From an uncultured Clostridia bacterium (GTDB taxonomy: Bacteria > Bacillota > Clostridia > Oscillospirales > Acutalibacteraceae): a DNA stretch of 64,000 nucleotides. The DNA lies in contig CALZID010000004.1 in assembly GCA_945787805.1 (NCBI GenBank), forward strand, positions 71,712 to 135,711, read 5' to 3'. Both the position numbers and the translations under genes were made by a program. The notes beneath the pieces were generated by a model, which was not told the origin of the DNA, ran no database searches, and worked only from the letters and a program-made list of their open reading frames with translations. Shown piece after piece: positions 45,316 to 53,740 of the stretch. The stretch's first letter is position 1. Each line of letters opens with the position of its first letter.

Positions 45316-48300
45316 ATGAGAAATTATAAGTATGATTGGGAAAATCCGGCAATTTTCAAGAAAAACAAAGAAGACGGTCATGTTATCGCCTTTTCTTACG
45401 GTAACGAAAAGGATGCGCTTGATAGAAACGAGCCGGCTTCTAAGATGACCTTGAACGGCACTTGGAAATTTCATTGGCAGAGAGGATTAAACGACTGTCC
45501 GACGGACTTTTACAAAGATGAATTCGACTCTTCTTTCTGGCGAGATATTACTGTTCCGTCAGTGTGGCAAATCGGTCAGGACACAGAAAGCTATCCTTAC
45601 TATTATGCAAGCACATTCTGCCGTGCTATCAGCAGAAGCAAAAGCAAAATTCCGTCAATTGACCACAGTATGCAGGAAATCGGTATTTATGTTCGTGATT
45701 TCACAATGCCCGAAAGCTTTGACGGTCAAGAGATTTTCTTGCATTTCGGCGCAGCAAAATCCGCTATTGAGGTTTATCTCAACGGTGAATATGTTGGCTA
45801 TTCACAGGGCTCTATGACACCCCACGAATTTGATATTACAAAATATGCACGCAAAGGCTCGAACAGAGTTGCCGTGAAGTGTTACCGTTTCTCTGACGGC
45901 GCATATCTTGAAAATCAGGATATGTGGCTTCTTTGCGGTCTTTACAGAGAAGTTTATGTTTTTGCCGAACCGAAAAAATGTATTCGTGATTTCTTTATCA
46001 CAACCGACCTTGACGCAGATTACAAAAACAGTAATACCGAACTTGAAATTAAGATAAATGACTATTCGGGAACAGGCAGTGCTTCGGTCAAGGCTGAAAT
46101 TATTGACGGTGACGAGAGAATTCTTTTAGGCGAAGCGGAATTTGACGGTTCTGCCACTTTAAAATTCAACAAACTTATTGAAAATCCGAAGAAGTGGTCC
46201 GCTGAAAGCCCATATCTTTACAAATTGCTTATCAGCATTACCGCTGACGGAAAGACAACATATAAGTCCATTCGTTTCGGCTTCAAGAAAGTTGAAATTA
46301 TCGGTGAAAAGCTTCTTTTCAACGGAAAGCCTTTAATGCTGCGCGGTGTAAACCGTCACGACTTTGACCCTGACAACGGTTGGGCAGTGCCGAGAGAAAG
46401 ATTTCATCAGGATTTAAGCCTTATGAAAAATGCGAATATTAACTCTATTCGTACTTCTCACTATCCCGACGACCCGTATTTCTATGAGCTATGTGATGAA
46501 TACGGCTTTTATGTTATGGACGAATGTGACCTTGAAACTCACGGAGTTCGCCGTAAGGGTGTTCCCGGTGATAACCCTATGTGGACAAAGGCAGTCATTG
46601 ACAGAATGGAGAGAATGGTACTTCGTGACAGAAACCACGCCTGTGTATTTATGTGGTCTCTCGGTAACGAGGCCGGTGACGGTAGTAACTTTATGAGAAT
46701 GAAAGAGGCTGCACTCAAGCTTGACTCAACCCGTCAGTTCCACTATGAAGGCGACTTTGATTTTACAAAGAGCGATGTTATTTCAAGAATGTATCCTGTT
46801 GAAAGCACAATGAAACAGCTTTGCAATAAAGAGCCCATTGAGATTTCATTCTATGACAATATTGCAAACGCACTTGCCGCAGACTCAAAGCCCATTCCGA
46901 AAGAAGCATATTGCAAGCCTATTCTTCTTTGTGAATATGCTCACGCTATGGAAAACAGTCTTGGTAACTTCCAGGAATATATGGACGATTTTGAAGCCCA
47001 TGAGCACATGTGCGGCGGATATATCTGGGACTTTGTTGACCAGGCAATCCGCAAAAAGACTCCGCAGGGCGACCAATGGCTTTACGGAACTGACTTTGAG
47101 CCTTATGAACCCGGCAGATATACACATCTTCCAAACACAACCGCTATGACGGGTTCAAATACATATTTTAATGCAAACGGTATTGTTGCCGCTGACAGAA
47201 AGCCCCACCCGTCATATTATGAAGTTAAAAAGGTTTACTGTGAAATAAAGATAAAAGAAAAGGATTTGAGCAAAGGCGAGTTTACACTCATCAACAAAAA
47301 GCTCTTTACTGACCTTTCCGACTTTGAATTCAAATGGAGTTTACAGGCAGAAGGCGTAGAAGTGCAAAACGGTGTTGTTGACATTAACTGTGCTCCCCTT
47401 TCACAAATTGACTTCACAATCCCCTATGATTTGACAGCTCTTCCCGAAAAAGAATGTGTACTCATTATTTCATTCCTTAATAAAGACAGTCATCCTTGGT
47501 GCGAAAAAGGATATGAACAAGGATTTGACCAATTCATTGTTAAAGAAGCAAAGGAAATCGCAAAAACTTATGACGGCAATGTAACATTTGTAAAAGACAG
47601 TTCAGTGGTTTCTGCACAAGGCGACGGATTCAGCATCAAAATTGACGGCGGCAAGATTGTATCGCTTAAATATGATGACAAGGAATATCTTAAATCTGCC
47701 GTTACACCGAACTATTTCAGAGCGGTTACCGACAATGACCTTTCCAACACAAACTTTGTGCCGTTTACAATTCCTTTCCATCCGTATTTCAACTGGCAGA
47801 GAGCAACAAACGGGGCAAAAGGCACTATTATTTCCGCAGAAAAGAATTCGCTGGGTCAGTTGGTTGTCAAAATTCAATGGAGCGTCAGTTTCTTCTCGGA
47901 TGTTACATCGGACATTGTAGTAAATCCCGACGGAAGCCTTGAGATTACACACACGGGTACTCCTAAAATGTTCAATCTTCTCCGTTTCGGCACAAAGATG
48001 GGACTTCTTCGTGAATTTGACAATGTTAAATGGTACGGCCGCGGTCCGCAAGAAACCTATTTTGACAGAAAAACCGGTGGCAAGATTACAATCCACGAAA
48101 AAACGGTTGCCGACTTGGAGCATCACTATATGAGACCGCAGGAAAACGGTAACCGTACAGATGTCAGATGGGTTGAGATTACAAATAAAGACGGTAAAGG
48201 TCTTCGCTTTGAGGCTATGGGTGATACGCCTATCTGTTTCAGCGCATGGCACTACACTCAGGACCAGCTTCAACTTGCAAAGCATATTCACGAATTGCCC

Positions 48301-48447
48301 CACTATGATATTACAACATTCAATGTTGACCTCAATCAACTCGGTGTGGGCGGCGATATGCCCGGTGACGCACAGGTTCGTGAAAAGTATAAGTTAAAGC
48401 CTAATAAGGTTTATACTTATACATTCCGCATTTCACCGATTAAATAA
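45316..48447 (+). CDS. lacZ: Beta-galactosidase, GH2 (LacZ-type)
   Basis: A 1043-residue glycoside hydrolase family 2 enzyme in the five-domain LacZ layout: sugar-binding jelly roll, Ig-like domain, TIM barrel, second Ig-like domain and C-terminal Bgal_small_N domain. Catalytic residues: acid/base Glu452 in SLGNEAGDGSNF and nucleophile Glu540 in LLCEYAHAMENS. There is no signal peptide, so it acts in the cytoplasm on imported beta-galactosides. The start is ATG 45316 with AAGGAGA upstream; the frame is open for 19 more codons but lacks a ribosome-binding site there. It diverges from rpoB. The GPH transporter at 49891 could supply substrate. Confidence 0.95.
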   Translation: MRNYKYDWENPAIFKKNKEDGHVIAFSYGNEKDALDRNEPASKMTLNGTWKFHWQRGLNDCPTDFYKDEFDSSFWRDITVPSVWQIGQDTESYPYYYASTFCRAISRSKSKIPSIDHSMQEIGIYVRDFTMPESFDGQEIFLHFGAAKSAIEVYLNGEYVGYSQGSMTPHEFDITKYARKGSNRVAVKCYRFSDGAYLENQDMWLLCGLYREVYVFAEPKKCIRDFFITTDLDADYKNSNTELEIKINDYSGTGSASVKAEIIDGDERILLGEAEFDGSATLKFNKLIENPKKWSAESPYLYKLLISITADGKTTYKSIRFGFKKVEIIGEKLLFNGKPLMLRGVNRHDFDPDNGWAVPRERFHQDLSLMKNANINSIRTSHYPDDPYFYELCDEYGFYVMDECDLETHGVRRKGVPGDNPMWTKAVIDRMERMVLRDRNHACVFMWSLGNEAGDGSNFMRMKEAALKLDSTRQFHYEGDFDFTKSDVISRMYPVESTMKQLCNKEPIEISFYDNIANALAADSKPIPKEAYCKPILLCEYAHAMENSLGNFQEYMDDFEAHEHMCGGYIWDFVDQAIRKKTPQGDQWLYGTDFEPYEPGRYTHLPNTTAMTGSNTYFNANGIVAADRKPHPSYYEVKKVYCEIKIKEKDLSKGEFTLINKKLFTDLSDFEFKWSLQAEGVEVQNGVVDINCAPLSQIDFTIPYDLTALPEKECVLIISFLNKDSHPWCEKGYEQGFDQFIVKEAKEIAKTYDGNVTFVKDSSVVSAQGDGFSIKIDGGKIVSLKYDDKEYLKSAVTPNYFRAVTDNDLSNTNFVPFTIPFHPYFNWQRATNGAKGTIISAEKNSLGQLVVKIQWSVSFFSDVTSDIVVNPDGSLEITHTGTPKMFNLLRFGTKMGLLREFDNVKWYGRGPQETYFDRKTGGKITIHEKTVADLEHHYMRPQENGNRTDVRWVEITNKDGKGLRFEAMGDTPICFSAWHYTQDQLQLAKHIHELPHYDITTFNVDLNQLGVGGDMPGDAQVREKYKLKPNKVYTYTFRISPIK

Positions 48448-48451
48448 GGGT

Positions 48452-48491
48452 AAAAAAAGTGGACAGATTTTAAATTCTGCCCACTTTTTTT
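48452..48491. terminator. Bidirectional terminator between lacZ and phosphoesterase
   Basis: Stem AAAAAAAGTGGACAGA with TCTGCCCACTTTTTTT and loop TTTTAAAT; A/T runs allow use by both convergent genes. Confidence 0.85.
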
Positions 48492-48492
48492 G

Positions 48493-49851
48493 TTACCACT
48501 TTATTGTTTCGTTGTAGTCATTGTAACCGTAATTACCTGCGGTATTGATAAGCAATTCCGCTAAATCGACTTTTTCACCGTAAGGGTCTTTTACGCTGAT
48601 TTTTTTGAGAATCGGTTTAATTCTGTTTATAAATGCTACGAACACATCTCCCTCAGGTGTACCCTTGTTATATGTTTGATTGCCGCGGAATATATTTCTC
48701 ACCAGCACGGTTGCATAGTCAAAAAGCTTCACCTTTTTAATACTCTTATCACATTTAATAAACAGCAATCTCGCAAGGGTGCCGAGTTTAACCGAGCAAA
48801 GAAGCTTTCCTGTCATTCTAAGTCCGAAAACAAGGCCTTTACTCTCTTTAATATGGAATTTTCTCATAGCTCTCACGGTGTCGTCACGCAAGTCAAGAAG
48901 AATGTTTCTAATCATTGCATCAAACACACTTGTCAAATATTCCTTACAGGTCATACCCTTTGTATCATAGTCAAAATCAGGTGTGGGAATACTCTCTATT
49001 TCTGCCTGATTTTCATTTAAAGTTACAAGGCGTATATATGACGGGTCGGCAATAATTGAACCTGTTGTAACATCGAAAAATTTGTTGCCCTTTTCTGTTA
49101 CGAACTCGTTGATGCTTTGATTGTGCATATGTCCCGTAAACACTAAATGCACACCTTCGTCCGCCAAAAGCGTCGCAACACTCTTATAATCATACATAAG
49201 TGCTGATTTGATAATCGAGAAAAGCGGCTGAATGGGCAGCACGGGATAATGACAAATTGCAAACATTATTTGATTTTCTTCTCTCGCCTTTTTTGTTTGC
49301 TCTTTAATCCATTGTATTTGTTTTTCGGTTAAACCGAACTGGCCCTTTGTTTTAATATCGGCATTTAGGGCTAAAAGCCGCACGCCGTCGCTTAACTGTG
49401 CAACATAGGAAAGATGCTCACTATCCACAGCTATTGCGTCGGCAAAACCGAAGTCATTATATAACTTTATAAGGTCTTCTTTAGGCGTCGGTTCGGGCAT
49501 ATATCTGCCGTTCTCGCCGAAGGCAAAGGGGTCGCTTTTCCAGTCGTGGTCGGCGGTAATAAGATAGACTTTTTTCCCCTTTGCTTTTAACTCATAAAGC
49601 AGTTTAATAAACTTCTCGTGACTTTTTCTCTCTCCGTTCTGTGTTAAGTCGCCTGCGATTAAAACAGTATCTGCCAAGTCACAGTCACCCAAATAATTAA
49701 ACACTGCATTGTTGATGCTTTCGGTTTCTGCAAAGCATTTCTGCTCATAGTGCATAAAATCGTCATAATCTTTTCCGCTGCAGCCTAAATCGGTATCAAA
49801 AAAATGCGGGTCGGTTAAAACTAAAAATTTAAAATCCTTCACTTTTATCAC
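48493..49851 (-). CDS. Calcineurin-like metallophosphoesterase
   Basis: A 452-residue cytoplasmic protein without a clear signal peptide. Metallophosphatase motifs: LVLTDPHFFD (DxH), IAGDLTQNGERKSHEKF (GDxxxNGE), ITADHDW (position of GNHD/E), ICHYPVLP and FTGHMHNQ (GHxH). The third motif has Ala-Asp in place of the usual Gly-Asn, so the Asn metal/phosphate ligand is replaced by Asp. Residues ~300-452 form an extra helical domain. The substrate is unknown. It lies 39 bp downstream of a GPH transporter gene on the same strand. Confidence 0.85.
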   Translation of the reverse strand: MIKVKDFKFLVLTDPHFFDTDLGCSGKDYDDFMHYEQKCFAETESINNAVFNYLGDCDLADTVLIAGDLTQNGERKSHEKFIKLLYELKAKGKKVYLITADHDWKSDPFAFGENGRYMPEPTPKEDLIKLYNDFGFADAIAVDSEHLSYVAQLSDGVRLLALNADIKTKGQFGLTEKQIQWIKEQTKKAREENQIMFAICHYPVLPIQPLFSIIKSALMYDYKSVATLLADEGVHLVFTGHMHNQSINEFVTEKGNKFFDVTTGSIIADPSYIRLVTLNENQAEIESIPTPDFDYDTKGMTCKEYLTSVFDAMIRNILLDLRDDTVRAMRKFHIKESKGLVFGLRMTGKLLCSVKLGTLARLLFIKCDKSIKKVKLFDYATVLVRNIFRGNQTYNKGTPEGDVFVAFINRIKPILKKISVKDPYGEKVDLAELLINTAGNYGYNDYNETIKW

Positions 49852-49890
49852 CTACAAATAAAGCCTACAACGAAGTAGGCTTTAATAATA

Positions 49891-51396
49891 TTATTCACTC
49901 ACTACAAAGCCTTCTGCTTCACGCTTTGCTTGAAGCTTTGCAATCATATCTTTCTTTTCTTTACCTGATATTTTATAGAAGAACATTGGAATTGCACAGA
50001 GAAGCATACTGATACCCGGTACAATTGACACAAGTGAGAACATTGCAAAACGAAGGTTAGCAGGCATATCAAGGGCTGACATAACCGCTGTTGAAGAAAG
50101 CATCTTTGCAGGTTCAAGGCCGATTGCCATATACATAACAACGATACCCGAGGTTGCAAATGCATTGCCCACTTTGTTGATAAAGCCCTGACAGGCGGCG
50201 CCGAGAGCATTGTCACGGAAGCCCGTTGTAAGCTCCATATAGTCAAGGCAGTCACAAATCATTGCAAGGCAAATTGTGTTGATAACGCCCAACGGAATAC
50301 AAGAAACAATTATAAACGGAATGCAAGCATAAAGATTCATTGTAAACCAACCTACAACAGTTGTAATAATGCTTGCCATGAAGCCTGCAAGGCAAGAAAC
50401 GATGACAATCTTTTTATAGTCAAATTTTTTCATAAGCTTCGGCATAAAGAGTGTTGCGCCGAAAAGACCGATAATCGAACTAATCTGGAACACTGTTTTA
50501 ACTGTTGAAATGCTTGATTCAATAGCCGCAACACGCTCTGCTTCTGTGGCAAGTGTTGCAAGGTCGGGACCTATGTAGAATGAATAACGGGCAACATGAA
50601 TAGCTGCTGCCTGAACCATATAGCGTCCGCTTGAAAGAATACCCATTAAAATTACCAGCATCAAAGGCTTGCATTTGAAAATGCGGGCTATTTGCGGCGG
50701 CTCACCTTTTTCGCGTTTCTTAACAGGAATTCTGACTCTTTCTTTAACGCCGAAGCAAACTCTTGAATAAAGGATTGCACCGATGCTGACTGTAATAATC
50801 GCCATTAAGAGATATTTTCTCTTTTGGACCATAAGCGGATCCGGTGCAGTTTCTTGATTTTTAACCCAGGCGGCAATTCCGAGACCTATTACCAGGAAAA
50901 GCACTTCGGGTACTGCCGAACCGATTGAATTGAAAATCTTGCTTATTGAAATAACAGAACTTCTTTCTGCCGAATCGGGAGTGATAACATTCGGAAGTCC
51001 CCAGAAAGAAACATCGGCAACAGTATAAATCATACCCCAAGCAACATAAACAACTGCGGAATATACCATAAGCTCTGTCTTTTCGAGATTGGGACTTAAA
51101 TACATTAAAAATGTAACAATGGCAATGGGGATAAGCGCAATACGGATAAACGGAATCATTTTACCGCTTTTGAGATTGCTTCTGTCAACAATCATACCCA
51201 TAAGCGGGTCGTTGATAGCGTCCCACACACGGGCGAGAAGCATAAGCAACAGCACAAACATCGGCGCTAACTGCAAAACATTGAGATAATAGTCACTAAT
51301 ATAGCTTGACATCAAGGCATATATCATACCCTGACCTAAACCCGCCACACAGAACGAAGTCAATTCTTTTTTCGGAACATATTTTTTGTTTTCCAT
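49891..51396 (-). CDS. GPH-type MFS transporter
   Basis: A 501-residue membrane protein with about twelve hydrophobic segments. GPH signature features are VWDAINDPLMGMIVDRSN near residue 60 and CDCLDYMELTTGFRDNALG near residue 380. The family imports glycosides, pentosides or hexuronides with Na+ or H+. GGAGAAC lies before ATG 51396, 15 bp after the YhhN-like gene, with the phosphoesterase gene downstream. Adjacent lacZ makes a beta-galactoside a plausible but unproven substrate. Confidence 0.87.
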   Translation of the reverse strand: MENKKYVPKKELTSFCVAGLGQGMIYALMSSYISDYYLNVLQLAPMFVLLLMLLARVWDAINDPLMGMIVDRSNLKSGKMIPFIRIALIPIAIVTFLMYLSPNLEKTELMVYSAVVYVAWGMIYTVADVSFWGLPNVITPDSAERSSVISISKIFNSIGSAVPEVLFLVIGLGIAAWVKNQETAPDPLMVQKRKYLLMAIITVSIGAILYSRVCFGVKERVRIPVKKREKGEPPQIARIFKCKPLMLVILMGILSSGRYMVQAAAIHVARYSFYIGPDLATLATEAERVAAIESSISTVKTVFQISSIIGLFGATLFMPKLMKKFDYKKIVIVSCLAGFMASIITTVVGWFTMNLYACIPFIIVSCIPLGVINTICLAMICDCLDYMELTTGFRDNALGAACQGFINKVGNAFATSGIVVMYMAIGLEPAKMLSSTAVMSALDMPANLRFAMFSLVSIVPGISMLLCAIPMFFYKISGKEKKDMIAKLQAKREAEGFVVSE

Positions 51397-51411
51397 TTTT
51401 CATTGTTCTCC

Positions 51412-52137
51412 TTAATTTAATAAAAGTGTACTCGCGAACATAAACTGTGCTAAATAATAAAGCGTATGATTTATTATAACATTAGCTTTCGTATTTTTGC
51501 CTTTTTCAAAATAAATTGAAGAGAGAACAAGGTCAGAAAGCACGAACGCTATTGAACCGATTGTGAGAATTAAAAATTTCTTGGAATATCCGAAAAGAAT
51601 CAGTCCGTTAACCGAGCATAGCATTGTGGCTGCAACAAAAGAAGCATAGACAAGCGATATTGCTCTGAATTCACCGAAATCAAAGTTTTTATTGAATTTT
51701 TCCATAAGTGCCGCGATGATTGTAAAAACAGCACATAAGCCTAAAATACACGGCAGCATCCACCATTTATATTCCTGAAAATTCAAAAGAATTGCGGGAA
51801 CAAAGAATGTGTGACCAATCATAAAGCAAATAAAGCCGGCATAGGTATAAGGTCTTGTACATTCCTTATGTACATATTTCAGGTCTAACCAAATATCACC
51901 CAAAAGGCTGAAAATAAAGCCTAAAAGCATTAAAATGCCATATTCGAAATTTGTTCTGTCATAACCGTTTTTTTCGATATTGTAAGCAAATGTTATAAAA
52001 GCCGTTCCGATAAAGCAAGCAGAAGCACCTGCTTTAACAAACATTGCGCCAAGTCCGCCTTTCACAACTCTTACTATTAAGAAAAATATAGTTACAATTA
52101 TGCCCAGAGTAATAATTCCGACTACCAATCCTTCCAC
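51412..52137 (-). CDS. YhhN-family membrane protein
   Basis: A 241-residue membrane protein with about eight hydrophobic segments and the YhhN/TMEM86 motifs FSLLGDIWLDL and FVLSDLVLSSIYF plus NHTLYYLAQFMF. TMEM86 proteins are lysoplasmalogenases, and plasmalogens occur in many Clostridia, so lysoplasmalogen hydrolysis is possible; bacterial YhhN function is poorly known. The start is GTG 52137 with AAGGGGGA 5 nt upstream. The frame extends 20 codons further to an ATG with no ribosome-binding site. Confidence 0.8.
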   Translation of the reverse strand: MEGLVVGIITLGIIVTIFFLIVRVVKGGLGAMFVKAGASACFIGTAFITFAYNIEKNGYDRTNFEYGILMLLGFIFSLLGDIWLDLKYVHKECTRPYTYAGFICFMIGHTFFVPAILLNFQEYKWWMLPCILGLCAVFTIIAALMEKFNKNFDFGEFRAISLVYASFVAATMLCSVNGLILFGYSKKFLILTIGSIAFVLSDLVLSSIYFEKGKNTKANVIINHTLYYLAQFMFASTLLLN

Positions 52138-52216
52138 AAAAATCCCCCTTAATTTTTCATATAAAAATATTATACCGATAATTGACAGAAATTTCAATTA
52201 TCAGTATAACCAAAAT

Positions 52217-52396
52217 TTAATTCTGTTTTTTGACAATTCCGTACTCATCATAGAGTCTGTAATAGGGACATTCAAAATTTGAAGATGTTAAAAAGCGCAC
52301 CATTTCGTCTTCATCAAGGTTAATATCGCAAAAGTATTCTTCAAGTTCATCGTCATAATAATAATTAACGCATGATTCACAATTTGACTTTGCCAT
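52217..52396 (-). CDS. Small Cys-containing protein, DUF6472-like
   Basis: A 59-residue acidic protein, MAKSNCESCVNYYYDDEL at the start, with four cysteines in the pattern C6-x2-C9 ... C23 ... C43 (in NFECPYYRL). It matches my memory of the clostridial DUF6472 family, a probable small metal-binding protein of unknown function. AGGGGA lies about 10 nt before ATG 52396. It is oriented with the YhhN gene. Confidence 0.82.
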   Translation of the reverse strand: MAKSNCESCVNYYYDDELEEYFCDINLDEDEMVRFLTSSNFECPYYRLYDEYGIVKKQN

Positions 52397-52561
52397 TTCA
52401 TAATCCCCTAAGTTTTAATAACTGAGATAATTTTAACATATATAAATTGAAATAGCAAGGGAATTTAGTTACGGTGTAAAATTTGAATATATAAATCTGA
52501 AAACCGCCGGAAATTCGCATGTTTTTCAGCTTTTATGAAAACGGAAAAAATGATATGGATA

Positions 52562-52576
52562 GAGGACGGTTCTGTC
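52562..52576. repeat. REP-like fragment beside the RM genes
   Basis: GAGGACGGTTCTGTC resembles the GGGGACGGTTCTGTG class of interspersed palindromes. A related imperfect palindrome flanks the other side of the restriction genes at 55807-55864. Confidence 0.35.
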
Positions 52577-52610
52577 TTTTTCGAAGAACGAAATCTTCGC
52601 CGCCGCTATT

Positions 52611-53720
52611 TCATTTTTTTATAACCTCTTTTGTTTTCTCAATTTTCTTGTCTGCATAAGCCACAACATCTTTGATAACCAGTTTTTGAACAGCAGAAAT
52701 TAGCGTTTCCATATACTCATAGTTAGGTTTTCCGTTCTTTTCCGGCAACATAATATCAAGGTCGTCGGCATCTTTGGCGTAGAAATTATGCCCATAGTCA
52801 AATTTGCCTGTATGGGACGATTTGTGAATTGCCGATGTTACAAATATCGATGCTTTCATCGGTACATTTTCGGTATGAACGACTGCAATATGGTCATCGG
52901 CTCCGTATCGGTAATTTCGATATTTTGCAGAACCAAACATATCTATTGTGGTTGTGTTGGCTGAAAAAATATGTACATTGTTTCCGATGAAATCTGAAAT
53001 ACCTTCGTTTGCTTCTCCGGCTGTTACGAACGGCAGTGAACCACTGATTCTATCCGAACTTTTCAGCCTTTTACCGCGAGTTGACTTCCCAAACAGTTTT
53101 TCAAGATTATATTCTTCCCAATGGGTGTTGTTAAAATCTTTTAATGCCTGTTCTTCTTTAAAGGACAGTTGCGTATCTTTTAGTCCGGTGACTGAAAGAT
53201 ACGCCTCAAGCTCAGCCACACGCTGAGCCTCAAGCTCAGCTATAAATGACTCCATAAAACCAAAGTTAATAGAACCATTGTCAGATTCAGGTAGCATAAT
53301 AAGATTGTTTTTTATCCTTTCCCAACCTGCTTTATTTGTCCATTCATAATTACCATATACAGTTTTTGCTATACAGCTTGTAATAAACAAGTATTGGTTA
53401 TCCGTCAAAGAACAATCATTATAAACCCATTGTATTGCATATGCATCTTGCAATACTGTAAATTCATTGCTCTGGTAAAATGTTGCCCCTGTGTTTGCAC
53501 CATTTGCAGAAATAGAAATGACATTCCTTAAAACAGTAGCGCCTTCGTATGGAACATAGTTATTAAGTCCTTGATTTTCTACACCTGCAGTTAATGCCGG
53601 CAAACAGAATGTCCCTGTAGCTTTGCTTGGAAGTTCTTTTGTTTTATACTTTAAGGTGTTTACTTGAATTTTCGAGAACAATCTGTTTATCTTATATTCG
53701 CCCCACTTAACTGCCCTCAA
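52611..53720 (-). CDS. Restriction-modification specificity subunit (BcgI-like S)
   Basis: A 369-residue DNA-recognition subunit with two target-recognition domains. The first half begins with WGEYKINRLFSKI and ends with an LEAQRVAELEAYL helix; the second begins with HWEEYNLEKLFGKSTRGKR and ends in a helical IEKTKEVIKK tail. Such repeated TRD-helix halves are typical of type I and type IIB S subunits, and its length fits BcgI-type partners. The predicted start is TTG 53720, 20 bp after the stop of the fused nuclease-methylase gene; no clear ribosome-binding site was seen, so coupling is likely. Confidence 0.88.
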   Translation of the reverse strand: MRAVKWGEYKINRLFSKIQVNTLKYKTKELPSKATGTFCLPALTAGVENQGLNNYVPYEGATVLRNVISISANGANTGATFYQSNEFTVLQDAYAIQWVYNDCSLTDNQYLFITSCIAKTVYGNYEWTNKAGWERIKNNLIMLPESDNGSINFGFMESFIAELEAQRVAELEAYLSVTGLKDTQLSFKEEQALKDFNNTHWEEYNLEKLFGKSTRGKRLKSSDRISGSLPFVTAGEANEGISDFIGNNVHIFSANTTTIDMFGSAKYRNYRYGADDHIAVVHTENVPMKASIFVTSAIHKSSHTGKFDYGHNFYAKDADDLDIMLPEKNGKPNYEYMETLISAVQKLVIKDVVAYADKKIEKTKEVIKK

Positions 53721-53740
53721 CTTTTCGTTAAGTGAGGCAT

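Noticed and set aside
47602-48339. Minus-strand 245-codon open frame
   Set aside because: It is antisense within the beta-galactosidase gene and shows only shadow composition.
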